This document shows, piece after piece, positions 1 to 8,559 of a DNA stretch of 64,000 nucleotides (positions within the stretch are counted from its first letter, which is position 1; every line of letters begins with the position of its first letter). Below the pieces are notes generated by a model. It saw only the letters and a list, made by a program, of their open reading frames with translations, had not been told where the DNA came from and made no database searches. Origin of the DNA: Ensifer aridi (GTDB taxonomy: Bacteria > Pseudomonadota > Alphaproteobacteria > Rhizobiales > Rhizobiaceae); assembly GCF_002078505.1 (NCBI RefSeq), contig NZ_LUAV01000032.1:186001-250000 (forward strand), written 5' to 3'. Both the position numbers and the translations under genes were made by a program.

Positions 1-2
1 AG

Positions 3-224
3 ATCGCCTATCTGCCGCGAAAGCTCACCGAGGAAGGCAGCGGGCCGTTCCCCAACGAAGCTCCGGGCGACCTCTGCTACTATTCGCCGTGGGGCAATCT
101 GGCGTTCTTTTACGCCGGCTATCGTTACTCGAGCGGTCTCATACGGCTTGGCCGCCTGGATGGCGTCGTCGAACCCTTGCTCACACGCGGTAAGTTTCCG
201 CTTCGCATCGAGCACCTCACCTGA
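3..224 (+). CDS. cyclophilin-like fold protein, 3' end only
   Basis: The last 73 codons of a gene that begins before the window. The visible peptide contains GDLCYYSPWGNLAFFY followed by a short segment ending LRIEHLT, which matches the C-terminal half of the small bacterial cyclophilin-like family (about 110-140 residues). Members have a cyclophilin-type beta barrel; their biochemical role is unclear. The stop codon TGA is at 222-224. Only 14 bases separate it from the next reading frame, which itself lacks its N-terminus, so a deletion junction may lie just downstream. The family assignment rests on recall of the GD-CYY-PWGN signature. Confidence 0.7.
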   Translation: MAYLPRKLTEEGSGPFPNEAPGDLCYYSPWGNLAFFYAGYRYSSGLIRLGRLDGVVEPLLTRGKFPLRIEHLT

Positions 225-238
225 CATCCCATTGAAAA

Positions 239-1207
239 GTGGCGGAGCCGAAGATCCTGAAACCCACCGACGCCATCATCAAATTGTCGGCTTCCTGCAT
301 TTGCGGCTCCGACCTCTGGCCCTATCGCGGGCTCCAGCCGATGGATGGGCCGGCGCATATGGGTCATGAATATTGCGGTGTGGTCGTCGAGGTCGGCGAC
401 GAGGTCAAGACCGTGAACCCGGGCCAATTCGTGGTGGGATCCTTCTGCATTTCCGACAATACGTGCCCGCACTGCCGCTTCGGCTTCCAATCCTCCTGTG
501 AACAACGCGAGTTCATGTCGACAGCGCAGGCGCCTTATGCGCGCGTGCCGCTGGCCGACGGCACGCTCGTTGCGACCCCGGAGATGCCTTCGGACGATCT
601 CATTCCCAGTCTTCTGGCGGTATCGGATGTGCTCGGCACCGGGTGGTATGCCGCCGACGCAGCACGCGTCCAGCCTGGTTCGACCGCCGTCGTCGTCGGT
701 GATGGCGCCGTCGGCCTCATGGGCGTTCTGTCGGCCAAGCAGATGGGGGCCGAGAAGATCATTGCGATGAGCCGCCACAAGAGCCGCCAGGACCTCGCGC
801 TCGAGTTCGGCGCCACGCACATCATCTCGGAACGGGGCGATGAGGGCGTTGCCCGGATCAAGGAACTGACAGGCGGCGTCGGCGCAGAGTCGGTGCTTGA
901 ATGCGTCGGAACGCAGGAATCGATGATGCAGGCGATCAACTGGGCCCAACCCGGCGGTCACATCGGCTTCGTTGGGGTGCCGCACGGCGTGCAACTGGAC
1001 GGTCAGTACCTGTTCTTCGCCCGGAAAAACCTGTTGGGCGGTCCCGCTCCGGTACGACGTTATATGGCCTATCTGATGGAACTGGTGCTGAACCGGGAGA
1101 TCAATCCCGGCAAGGTCTTCGATCTCCAGGTGCCGCTGACCGACGTCGCCGAAGGGTATCGCGCAATGAACGAGTGCAGGGCAATCAAGACGCTACTTAG
1201 GGTTTGA
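239..1207 (+). CDS. zinc-dependent alcohol dehydrogenase, N-terminally truncated
   Basis: A 322-residue medium-chain dehydrogenase/reductase (zinc alcohol dehydrogenase) that would oxidise an alcohol or polyol with NAD(P). Visible are the catalytic-zinc region CICGSD (residues 20-25), GHEYCGVVVEVGDEV (near 42-56), a structural-zinc-like Cys set (CPHCRFGFQSSC) and a Rossmann segment VVVGDGAVGLMG. Relatives have about 22-25 more residues at the front, forming the first beta strands. Here the frame is closed upstream by TGA at 233-235, and the earliest start is GTG 239 with no convincing ribosome-binding site. The protein may be non-functional or a recent deletion product. The catalytic Cys and the His-Glu pair are retained. 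Confidence 0.72.
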   Translation: MAEPKILKPTDAIIKLSASCICGSDLWPYRGLQPMDGPAHMGHEYCGVVVEVGDEVKTVNPGQFVVGSFCISDNTCPHCRFGFQSSCEQREFMSTAQAPYARVPLADGTLVATPEMPSDDLIPSLLAVSDVLGTGWYAADAARVQPGSTAVVVGDGAVGLMGVLSAKQMGAEKIIAMSRHKSRQDLALEFGATHIISERGDEGVARIKELTGGVGAESVLECVGTQESMMQAINWAQPGGHIGFVGVPHGVQLDGQYLFFARKNLLGGPAPVRRYMAYLMELVLNREINPGKVFDLQVPLTDVAEGYRAMNECRAIKTLLRV

Positions 1208-1255
1208 TAGGGGGCGGAGCGCCGCGTTCGGCTTGAACGATATCGTCGCTTCCGC

Positions 1256-1273
1256 CGCACTTCGGCGTCTATT
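1256..1273. repeat. 18-bp direct repeat, left copy
   Basis: CGCACTTCGGCGTCTATT occurs here and again, identically, at 4505-4522. The copies are in direct orientation and bracket a 3.2-kb segment with two unusual exported-protein genes. The left copy is intergenic. The right copy covers the last codons and stop of the minus-strand cupin gene. The arrangement resembles the target or core duplication of an integrated segment, but no recombinase gene lies between the copies. Confidence 0.55.
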
Positions 1274-1428
1274 GCGGGCACGCTCTGGTTCCGATGCGCT
1301 CATTCTTTGCGGGCTATCGAATATGTCGGCTCAGGTCAGGTAATGAGGATGAATTAATCAAATTGGCGGATACCCCTAACCCTTTGTGAAGCGCACCGAT
1401 ACGAACTCCCCGTGCTACACTGAACGGT

Positions 1429-3327
1429 ATGCTTGAGGATCATCAGCGCTGTGCGCGCATAACTTTCGTGCAGTCGCGGCTGGCCGGAGGATCCGTCAGG
1501 GATCATAAGTCCGGGCCGACGTGCAACAGCCCTGCTTTGCGCTGTGGGGACGGCCGAACCACGGCAGTTCCGGGGTATCTCACTCGCCAGAGGTCCGTTA
1601 GTGCGACCCTCGGCTTCATTCCATTCTGCCTCGTTATGCTGCTTGGATCTCCCGCAATAAGTCAGTCGGCAACGGACGACAGACTTGCCCCGCAAGACGC
1701 GGAGATACGCATCTCTGGATGGCGCGCCTCGTTTGGCGGCGTAGCCGAGGCGGCGCCGCTTCACGACGTTTTTATGATTGGGACAGATGGGACGCTCGAA
1801 ATTCCCGACCTCAGGCACCTGCCAGCCGCGGGTCTACGTGCGGGGGAACCGGCGAAGCTGATAGCCGACCGCCTGCAAGCCAGAAGCGGCAGTCAGGAAA
1901 GTCCTGTCCAGGCTGTCCAGCAAGCGACGCGGCCACCAGAAGAGCAGTCATTGCCCAAACATGTCGAGGGGCACCCGCCAGGGGAACAACCGCGCGTGGT
2001 AGAGCCCTCGGCGACTGAGCTATCGCAAGCCCTGGAACGCGAGCGGTCCAGGGTGGAAGCTTTGCTTCGTGACCTGGCGGCCGCCCGGATGGAGCTCGAA
2101 GCGGCTCGCCAAGAAGGGCGTGCGGCGCGTCAGGCCGCTCAAAACGATGCGCTCCGCTACAAACAGGGTGTCGCGGCGGAGCGTCAACTGAGCGCCACCT
2201 TAACGCAGGAACTCAGTGCTGCGTGGGCCGATCTCAAGGCCATGAGCGTTCAATTCGAGCAGGCAGCGAATGCGGCGGTGCAAGCGAGGGAGGCTGCAGA
2301 AGCCGCGGTCAATGAGGCTAATGAGATAGCCGCGCGCGAACGCGCCAAGAGCGCCGCCCTGGAGCAAAAACTCCTCGCGGCGCGCAAGGATCTCGACGGA
2401 ATCAAGAACAGTGCGCAAATGGCCGGTAGTGAGCGTGAGGAAATTCTCCGCCGGGACCTGGCGGCGGCCAGAAGGGACCTCGATGCGATGCGGCGCGCTG
2501 CCGATGACGCAGGCGCGCAGGCGCGAAGAATTGCCGAGACGACGGCAGAACGTGAACGAGCCCTGCAAGAGCAGCGTCAAAGAGCCGAAGGATTTGCCCG
2601 CGACCTAACAGTAGTTCTGCGCGAGATGGAAGATTTGAGGGCCAAAGCGGCTGGAGCGATGAGATCAAAGGCCGCTGCGCTGCGAGCGCGACACGCTGCG
2701 GAGCTGTCCCTGGCCGATGCGAAACGGGCGTTTGATGAGGAGCGGCGCAAGCTTGGGGCCTACAAACGCGACCTCGCCGAAGCCCGCCAATCGACCGCTG
2801 CCGCCGAGGCTCGGGCCAAGCTGGCCGCGGCAGAGTTGGCTGCCGCGGTGCAAGCTCGAAAGGTCGCAGAGGCTGCGGCAATGAGGGCTGGCGCAGCACT
2901 CGCATTGGAGCTCGAGAAGGGAAGGTCGCTCGCGCGCGACCTCGACACCGCTCGGCGGGAACGCGACCTCGCAAAAGAGGAATTGACCCGGGTCTTAGCG
3001 GCGCGGCGCACGGCGTTGGAGGACGAGAGCGACCGGGCGAATGGCCGCGACCCAGCGGCGGCGCGCAAGAAAAAGCAAAACCTCAAGGCCCGAACTGAGC
3101 GCCGCATGGAGGATACCGCGGATGTACCAAAGGCGCGCGCCGATAACCGCGCAAGGGAACGTTCAAAGGCCGCTGTACGGACAGGTGCTCGATCGGTCGG
3201 TTATTCGGGGTCGCGGGAGATTGGCAGGGTGAAGGCCCGCAAGCCAACGCCAGCCGTTCGATCGGTGACGATTGTGCTGCCCTACGCGCTCCTGCCCAGG
3301 TGGTCGCGGGCGCCTGGCCGTTGGTAA
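1429..3327 (+). CDS. exported or anchored coiled-coil protein with Poly_export-like segment
   Basis: A 632-residue protein with no recognised function. Residues about 60-80 form a hydrophobic stretch (TLGFIPFCLVMLLGS) ending in an Ala-Ser motif, like a signal peptide or anchor. Residues about 85-155 resemble the start of polysaccharide-export (Poly_export/Wza) domains, with GTDGTLEIPDLRHLPAAGL and a KLIADRLQ helix. Residues about 195-570 are almost pure Ala/Arg/Glu-rich heptads and should form a long coiled coil. The C-terminal 60 residues are basic. The signal-like stretch begins about 55 residues in, so ATG 1429 may be too early, but no better start with a good ribosome-binding site is visible. 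The secreted Gly-rich protein follows after 54 bases, suggesting joint expression. Confidence 0.65.
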   Translation: MLEDHQRCARITFVQSRLAGGSVRDHKSGPTCNSPALRCGDGRTTAVPGYLTRQRSVSATLGFIPFCLVMLLGSPAISQSATDDRLAPQDAEIRISGWRASFGGVAEAAPLHDVFMIGTDGTLEIPDLRHLPAAGLRAGEPAKLIADRLQARSGSQESPVQAVQQATRPPEEQSLPKHVEGHPPGEQPRVVEPSATELSQALERERSRVEALLRDLAAARMELEAARQEGRAARQAAQNDALRYKQGVAAERQLSATLTQELSAAWADLKAMSVQFEQAANAAVQAREAAEAAVNEANEIAARERAKSAALEQKLLAARKDLDGIKNSAQMAGSEREEILRRDLAAARRDLDAMRRAADDAGAQARRIAETTAERERALQEQRQRAEGFARDLTVVLREMEDLRAKAAGAMRSKAAALRARHAAELSLADAKRAFDEERRKLGAYKRDLAEARQSTAAAEARAKLAAAELAAAVQARKVAEAAAMRAGAALALELEKGRSLARDLDTARRERDLAKEELTRVLAARRTALEDESDRANGRDPAAARKKKQNLKARTERRMEDTADVPKARADNRARERSKAAVRTGARSVGYSGSREIGRVKARKPTPAVRSVTIVLPYALLPRWSRAPGRW

Positions 3328-3381
3328 GGAGGGTGGAAAGGCATTTTTTCGAGGTTTGCTTTGTCCAGAGATGAGGGACGA

Positions 3382-4179
3382 ATGCGCAAGTACCTAGCTG
3401 CCACCACGTTGTTGATCGCAATAGCGATCGGGCCGACGTCGGCTCTGGGCCTCAGCGTCGGTGCCAAAGCCGGCGGTATTGGGGTCAGTGCCAGTGTGGG
3501 GACTGGCAAGAATGGCGCCTCGGCAGGGATTTCCGCGCGAGGCGGCGGAGTAGGCAAAGGAAAAGCTGGAGCCTCGGTCGGCAGGAAGGGGGGGTCAAGC
3601 CTTGGCGCCGGGGGCAAAGTCGGTGGTGTGGGGGGCGGTGCACGTGTGGGCTCCGGCAAGAATGGCGCCTCGGCAGAGAGTTCCGCGCGCGGCGGCGGAG
3701 TCGGCGGAGCAAAAGGAGCGGGAGCGAGTACTGGTCCCGGCGGTGCTTTAAGAGGTTCGGCCGCGGGCACCGGATCACTGGTAGGTGGTGGTGTCAGCAC
3801 GATCGCCGGCATTGCTCCCGCAAAGGGCGCACGACCAACCGTCGCCCTGCCGCGCAACCTTTGGCCGTCAGCTACGCGCGCCAAATACGATAGTCGGGAC
3901 TATCCCTCACGTCTTCCGGCGCCAACTGCAGCAATTTCGGATACCGCACGCGCCGTAGTTCGAGTCTGCCGCCAAGCAATAGCGTCGGCTGCGTCACCTT
4001 TTGGCGCCGTGCGTGTGCGCGCGGCAAGCGCCGGTCCTCTGCACCGGAATCGCCGAGGCGCGCTTACGGCCCCGCTCGCCGTGCGTATAGAGTATGCGGG
4101 GCAAGGCGGCGTCGAGATCCGTCAGGCGCGAATCAGGTGCCACCTCGACTCGTCCGGCAGGGTCGTTGCGGTGATTTAA
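3382..4179 (+). CDS. secreted glycine/alanine-rich protein
   Basis: A 265-residue protein. ATG 3382 is preceded by GAGGGA at good spacing and starts a clean signal peptide (MRKYLAATTLLIAIAIGPTSALG). The mature part begins with low-complexity Gly/Ala/Ser/Lys sequence in which a block of about 28 residues containing GKNGASA and SARGGGVG is repeated, at roughly residues 40-68 and 90-118. The last 75 residues form a more ordered basic segment with two cysteines (VCRQAI, RCHLD) ending in GRVVAVI. The function is unknown. An outer-surface or periplasmic location is inferred from the signal peptide and composition. It lies within the segment bracketed by 18-bp repeats. Confidence 0.72.
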   Translation: MRKYLAATTLLIAIAIGPTSALGLSVGAKAGGIGVSASVGTGKNGASAGISARGGGVGKGKAGASVGRKGGSSLGAGGKVGGVGGGARVGSGKNGASAESSARGGGVGGAKGAGASTGPGGALRGSAAGTGSLVGGGVSTIAGIAPAKGARPTVALPRNLWPSATRAKYDSRDYPSRLPAPTAAISDTARAVVRVCRQAIASAASPFGAVRVRAASAGPLHRNRRGALTAPLAVRIEYAGQGGVEIRQARIRCHLDSSGRVVAVI

Positions 4180-4517
4180 GCCGCTCCGTTCGTCCACATG
4201 ACGATCCTCCCGATAAGGCCGCTGCATGTACTCAGGAGGAAAATTCTGATCCGCATTAGGATGCTCGGACGTAGCTAGGCTAAAGGAAGGCGCCCCCATG
4301 CGGCCAAGCATCTCATCCGCGGCCGTACCGCAGAGGCAAGTGTACGGCCCGTCCTGGCACGACTTCATGGAGCGCTGCATGAAAACAGCAGCCGAATACA
4401 GCGCACGCCCAACGCATTTGGAAGTTCGGCGCACGAGGGATTCCCGCGGTACTGACGGCGGATCAGCGGAGAGACGCTCTGTTCATTAATCGCAAAAGGT
4501 ACGTCGCACTTCGGCGT
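4180..4517. other. intergenic stretch with a doubtful small reading frame
   Basis: This 338-base gap lies between the Gly-rich protein and the convergent cupin gene. A 63-codon plus-strand frame at 4298-4489 contains YGPSWHDFMERCMKTAAEY, which looks like a fragment of a real small protein. However, its C-terminal half is low-quality sequence and there is no clear ribosome-binding site. The right copy of the 18-bp repeat ends the interval. No terminator hairpin was found. Confidence 0.35.
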
Positions 4518-4522
4518 CTATT
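4505..4522. repeat. 18-bp direct repeat, right copy
   Basis: Identical to 1256-1273. Positions 4518-4520 are the stop codon of the minus-strand kdgF gene, so the repeat contains the very 3' end of that gene, as is common for integration sites at gene ends. See the left copy for context. Confidence 0.55.
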
Positions 4523-4853
4523 TCAAGAAATCGGCGCGGTGCGGAGTGAAGCTGTCGATCAGGCGGCCTGCCTCTAGCGCCTTGACGCCATGGACCACGT
4601 TCGAGGGCGCGATGAAACTGTCGCCGGCCGAGAGAATTTCGCTATGACCGTCGACGGTGACTTCGAACTTGCCCTCCGCGACGTAACTCGCCTGAACGTG
4701 CGGATGGGAGTGCGGCGCGCCGATGCCGCCTTTTTCGAACGCGAATTCGACCATCATCAGCTCGTCTGTGTGCAGGATCACCCGCCGCCGGTTGCCCTGT
4801 CCGAGATCGGTCCATTCACCTTCGTTGCCACGGGCGAAAAGCTTCGCATCCAT
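4518..4853 (-). CDS. kdgF: KdgF-like cupin (pectin degradation protein)
   Basis: A 111-residue single-domain cupin. The metal-binding motif is visible as HSHPHVQASYVAEGKFE and, later, PSNVVHGV. KdgF proteins convert 4,5-unsaturated monouronates from pectin or alginate into the linear keto form used by KduI. The gene is the last of a minus-strand operon, 10 bases after kduD, which fits that job exactly. Two adjacent ATG codons exist (4856 and 4853). The AGGAG element sits 6 bases before the second, so 4853 was chosen. The stop codon lies inside an 18-bp direct repeat. Assignment by length, motif and neighbours is fairly strong; a generic cupin is the alternative. Confidence 0.82.
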   Translation of the reverse strand: MDAKLFARGNEGEWTDLGQGNRRRVILHTDELMMVEFAFEKGGIGAPHSHPHVQASYVAEGKFEVTVDGHSEILSAGDSFIAPSNVVHGVKALEAGRLIDSFTPHRADFLK

Positions 4854-4863
4854 CATCGTCTCC

Positions 4864-5628
4864 TCATCTCGCGAGCCAGCCACCGTCGACCGGAATGACG
4901 GCTCCATGCATGTAGTCCGAAGCCGGGGCGAGCAGGAACACCGCCGCGTCGCCGATGTCATCCGGCGTGCCCCAGCGGCCGGCCGGAATCCGCTCCAGAA
5001 TAGCGGCGCTGCGCTTCTCGTCGGCGCGGAGCGCCTCGGTGTTGTTGGTGATGATATAGCCGGGCGCCACAGCATTCACGTTAATGCCCTTGGCGGCCCA
5101 TTCGCAGGCGAGAAGCCGGGTGATACCCAGAGCGCCGTGTTTGGACGCCGTATAGGAGGCAACGCGTATACCACCCTGGAAGGAAAGCAGCGAGGCGATG
5201 TTGACGATCTTGCCCCGTCTTTCCTCGGCAATCACACGGCGGCCAAAGCCCTGACTGAGGAAGAACAGGGATTTGAGGTTGATGTCGATTACGTCGTCCC
5301 AGTCGGACTCGCTGAATTCCACCGCATCGGCGCGGCGAATGATCCCGGCGTTGTTGACGAGGCCGTCCAGTGGACCGTGCTCGCTCCACAATTCCTCGAT
5401 CAGAGCGCGCGCCGCTTCGCGATCGGAAAGATCGGCACGGGCCCAAATGAAGCTTCCGCCAGCCTCGGCAATCTTCTCTTCGGTCTCGTCCATGGCGGAG
5501 CGGCCGACGCCGATCACCATGCCGCCGGCGCGGGCGATCGCGATGGCGATACCCTGCCCGATTCCCGTATTGGCACCGGTGACGGCGATGCGGCGGCCGG
5601 CTAGGCTGAAGGCCGACGGCACGCTCAT
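4864..5628 (-). CDS. kduD: 2-dehydro-3-deoxy-D-gluconate 5-dehydrogenase (SDR family)
   Basis: A 254-residue short-chain dehydrogenase. TGANTGIG (residues 17-24) binds the nucleotide, NNAG lies near residue 92, and the catalytic set is Ser146, Tyr159 and Lys163 (YTASK). The C-terminus has the usual PVDGGWLAR ending. KduD interconverts 3-deoxy-D-glycero-2,5-hexodiulosonate and 2-keto-3-deoxygluconate with NAD(H), the step after KduI. ATG 5628 overlaps the kduI stop codon by four bases (ATGA), so the two are probably translationally coupled. Position between kduI and kdgF makes the specific name likely; SDR sequence alone would not prove substrate. Confidence 0.88.
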   Translation of the reverse strand: MSVPSAFSLAGRRIAVTGANTGIGQGIAIAIARAGGMVIGVGRSAMDETEEKIAEAGGSFIWARADLSDREAARALIEELWSEHGPLDGLVNNAGIIRRADAVEFSESDWDDVIDINLKSLFFLSQGFGRRVIAEERRGKIVNIASLLSFQGGIRVASYTASKHGALGITRLLACEWAAKGINVNAVAPGYIITNNTEALRADEKRSAAILERIPAGRWGTPDDIGDAAVFLLAPASDYMHGAVIPVDGGWLAR

Positions 5629-6473
5629 CGAAGCGCCTCCATCGGCACCATCTCCACATCGGTATAGTCGACATTGTCGCCGGCCATGGCCCAGATGAAG
5701 GCGTAGCTCGAGGTTCCGCAACCGGAATGGATGGACCACGGCGGCGAAAGCACGGCCTCTTCTTTCGACATCACGATGTGACGCGTTTCGGTCGGCTCAC
5801 CCATCAGATGCAGAACGCGTGCGCCGTCGGCAAGGTCGAAATAGAGATAGGCTTCCATGCGCCGGTCATGCACGTGGCAGGGCATGGTGTTCCAGACCGA
5901 GCCCGGGGCAAGCTGCGTCATCCCGACGACGAGTTGGCAGGTTTTCACGCCTTCCGGGTGGATGAACTGGAAGATCGAGCGCTCGTTCGAGGTCGCTGCA
6001 CTGCCGAGGTCGATGCGCTTGGCATCGCCGATGCGAATTTGGCGGATCGGCAGCGCCTGGTGGGCGGGCGCACTCAGCAGGTAGAATTTGGCAGGGACCG
6101 CCGGGTCTTCAGATGAGAAGGCGATCTCCGTTCCCATCCCCGCATAGACCATGTCGCGCGGCTCGAGCCGGAAGCTCTCGCCGCTGATCTCGACGCGGCC
6201 TGCGCCACCGACATTGACGGCGATGAGTTCGCGCCGGTCGAGGAAGCGAGGCGTGCCGGTCGGACGAATGGCCTCGAGCAGCAGAGGGGCGTCGGTCGGC
6301 ATCGCGCCGCCGACGATCATGCGATCGTAATGGCTATAGGTGAGGGCGATGCGGCCCGGCCGGAACAGCCCCGAAATGTGAAAGTTCGCGCGCAGCGCAT
6401 CGGTATCCATGCGCGCGGCTGATGCCGGGTCGATGGCGTGGCGGATCGTGTAGTCGATATGGCTTGCGGTCAT
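5625..6473 (-). CDS. kduI: 5-dehydro-4-deoxy-D-glucuronate isomerase
   Basis: A 282-residue cytosolic isomerase, the usual family length. It converts 5-keto-4-deoxyuronate from unsaturated uronates to 3-deoxy-D-glycero-2,5-hexodiulosonate. The zinc ligands of the family are all visible: His200, His202 and Glu207 (CHVHDRRMEAYLYF) and His249 (SIHSGCG). ATG 6473 has GAGGG upstream at good spacing. It follows the gntR gene after 29 bases and overlaps kduD by four bases. Recognition is confident. Confidence 0.93.
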   Translation of the reverse strand: MTASHIDYTIRHAIDPASAARMDTDALRANFHISGLFRPGRIALTYSHYDRMIVGGAMPTDAPLLLEAIRPTGTPRFLDRRELIAVNVGGAGRVEISGESFRLEPRDMVYAGMGTEIAFSSEDPAVPAKFYLLSAPAHQALPIRQIRIGDAKRIDLGSAATSNERSIFQFIHPEGVKTCQLVVGMTQLAPGSVWNTMPCHVHDRRMEAYLYFDLADGARVLHLMGEPTETRHIVMSKEEAVLSPPWSIHSGCGTSSYAFIWAMAGDNVDYTDVEMVPMEALR

Positions 6474-6502
6474 CGGCTGCCCTCGGATTGAAGAAAAGAA
6501 GA

Positions 6503-7264
6503 TCAGACCCTGCGCCTGTCGGTGCCCCACTCGGCCTGCTGCCCGCTCAGCCGGGCGCGATAGCGTTCCTGGCTGGCGGTCAGGTGGGCGCGCATGGCGG
6601 CACGGGCAGCTTCCGGGTCGCTGGCGGAAATCGCCTTCAGGATTGCCAGATGCTCGCGCTGCAGGCTTTCCTGATATTCACGCGAGAGCACGCTGTCCGT
6701 ACCCCAGGGCGAGGCGATGTCGCATGGGATGGCCCGCGTGCCGAGCGCGTCGAGCACCTCCACGTAATAGGGATTGTTGGTCGCGGCCGCGATCGCCCGG
6801 TGGAAGGCGAAATCGCTCTTGCCGGTCGCCTCGCCGCGCTCGAGCAGCCGGTCGAATTCGAAGAAGGCTTCCTGGATCTGCGCCTCCTGGGCGGCGTTGC
6901 GCCGGAGTGCCGCAAGGCCCGCACTCTCTATCTCGAGCCCCATGCGCACCTCGATCACGTTCAGCGCATGGGAAATCTTGTTGCCGACATCGAGGCTGAT
7001 CGAGCCGAAGGCAAGCGTCGGGTGATCCTTGACGAAGACGCCTGCGCCCTGCCGCGCCTCGACGAGGCCGTCGGCGGCAAGAGTGGCTATCGCCTCGCGG
7101 ACGACGGTGCGGCTGACGCCGAAGAACTCGCTCATCCGGCTCTCCGTCGGCAGCTTCTCGCCGGGCGGAATTTCGCCCTTCAGAACCTGCTGCCTGATCG
7201 CACTTGCGACGCGTTCGGAAAGCTTTGGTTTGCGCTCGATCTTGAATTCGGGCAGGAATTCCAT
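6503..7264 (-). CDS. GntR-family regulator, FadR/FCD subfamily
   Basis: A 253-residue regulator. Residues about 12-80 form the winged helix (LPTESRMSEFFGVSRTVVREAIATLAADGLVE, then QGAGVFV). The rest is the all-helical FCD ligand domain, with FHRAIAAATNN and a late REHLAILKAI segment contributing metal or ligand residues. Such proteins usually repress sugar-acid operons and are released by a uronate intermediate. It sits inside the operon, 7 bases after the TRAP large subunit and 29 before kduI, so it would be autoregulated. A candidate binding site is the CATACAA-N11-TTGTATG repeat at 11649-11673. Confidence 0.88.
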   Translation of the reverse strand: MEFLPEFKIERKPKLSERVASAIRQQVLKGEIPPGEKLPTESRMSEFFGVSRTVVREAIATLAADGLVEARQGAGVFVKDHPTLAFGSISLDVGNKISHALNVIEVRMGLEIESAGLAALRRNAAQEAQIQEAFFEFDRLLERGEATGKSDFAFHRAIAAATNNPYYVEVLDALGTRAIPCDIASPWGTDSVLSREYQESLQREHLAILKAISASDPEAARAAMRAHLTASQERYRARLSGQQAEWGTDRRRV

Positions 7265-7271
7265 GACGCCA

Positions 7272-8555
7272 TCACCCTTTGAATACGGCCGGCAGCCAGA
7301 GCGAAAGGGCCGGAACATAGGTGACGAGCCCGAGGACGATCAACCCCGCCAGATAGAAGGGCCAGATGCTGCGCATCGCCTCCCAGACCGAGATCTTGCC
7401 GACCGCGCAGGCCACGAATTGCACGGCGCCGACGGGAGGTGTGTTGAGGCCGATGCCGAAGTTCAGGATCATGATGACCCCGAAGTGTACCGGGTCGACT
7501 CCATAGGCCATCGCCACCGGCAGGAAGATCGGGGTGCAGATGATGATGGTCGGACCCATGTCCATGAAAGTGCCGAGGAACAGCATCAGGACGTTGATCA
7601 GGAGGAGCACGATGATCGGGTTCTCGGAGATCGTGTTCATCCAGTCGATCAGCGCCGCGGGCACCTTCAAAAACGCCATCAGCCAGGAGAACGCGGCAGC
7701 CATGCCGATGATGAGCAGGACCATCGCCGTCGTGCGCACAGCGCCGAAGGTCGCGTGGACGAAATCCTGCCAGCTCATCTGCCGGTAGACGAAGACCGTC
7801 ACCGCAAGCGCGTAGAGAACCGCGATACAGGAGCTCTCGGTCGCAGTGAACACGCCTGACCGAACGCCGCCGAAGATGATGCCGATGAGCAGCAGGCCGG
7901 GGGTCGAGATCAGCAGGAAGCGGCCGACCCTGGCGAAGCCGGGGAAGGACTCGGTGGGATAGCCGCGGCTGCGCGCGACAAAATAGGCGGTCATCATCAG
8001 CGCCGCCGCATAGAGGAGGCCGGGGACGATGCCGGCGGTGAAGAGATCCGCGATCGAGATCTTTCCCCCTGCCGAGATCGAATAGATGATCATGTTGTGC
8101 GAGGGCGGCAACATCAGCGCGATTAAGGCCGCCATGGAGGTGACGTTGACGGCATAATCGGCGCCGTAGCCGCGCTCCTTCATCTGCGGGATCATGAGCC
8201 CGCCGACCGCGGCGGCCTCCGCGACTGCGGAGCCGGAAATGCCGCCGAAGAGCGTCGCGGTGACGATATTGACCTGCCCTAACCCCCCGCGGACATGGCC
8301 GACCAATGAGGCGGCGAAGGCGACGATCTTCTGGGCGATGCCGCCGCGCACCATCAGGTCGCCGGCATAGATGAAGAAGGGGATGGCGAGTAGCGAAAAC
8401 ACGCTCATGCCGGAATTCAGCCGCTGAAAGATGACGAGCGGCGGCAGGCCCAGATAGAGCACGGTCGCGAAAGATGCGACGCCGAGGCAGAAGGCGATCG
8501 GCGTGCCGATCAGCATCAGCAGTGTGAATACGCCGAAGAGGATCATCATATCCAT
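7272..8555 (-). CDS. TRAP transporter large permease (DctM family)
   Basis: A 427-residue, highly hydrophobic inner-membrane protein with about 12 predicted segments. It contains the family features PFFIYAGDLM, GGISGSAVAEAAAVG, LMLPPSHNMIIYS and NFGIGLNTPPVG. TRAP large subunits form the sodium-coupled transport channel. It lies 4 bases after the small permease gene and 7 before gntR, so co-transcription is nearly certain. The substrate, inferred from uxaC/kduI/kduD in the same operon, is a hexuronate or an unsaturated uronate. Confidence 0.93.
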   Translation of the reverse strand: MDMMILFGVFTLLMLIGTPIAFCLGVASFATVLYLGLPPLVIFQRLNSGMSVFSLLAIPFFIYAGDLMVRGGIAQKIVAFAASLVGHVRGGLGQVNIVTATLFGGISGSAVAEAAAVGGLMIPQMKERGYGADYAVNVTSMAALIALMLPPSHNMIIYSISAGGKISIADLFTAGIVPGLLYAAALMMTAYFVARSRGYPTESFPGFARVGRFLLISTPGLLLIGIIFGGVRSGVFTATESSCIAVLYALAVTVFVYRQMSWQDFVHATFGAVRTTAMVLLIIGMAAAFSWLMAFLKVPAALIDWMNTISENPIIVLLLINVLMLFLGTFMDMGPTIIICTPIFLPVAMAYGVDPVHFGVIMILNFGIGLNTPPVGAVQFVACAVGKISVWEAMRSIWPFYLAGLIVLGLVTYVPALSLWLPAVFKG

Positions 8556-8559
8556 CTGA

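Noticed and set aside
1256..4522. Interpretation as an insertion sequence
   Set aside because: No transposase, no terminal inverted repeats; only direct 18-bp repeats were seen.
4723..5604. A 293-codon plus-strand frame opposite kduD
   Set aside because: Antisense to kduD, which has complete catalytic residues and coupled neighbours.
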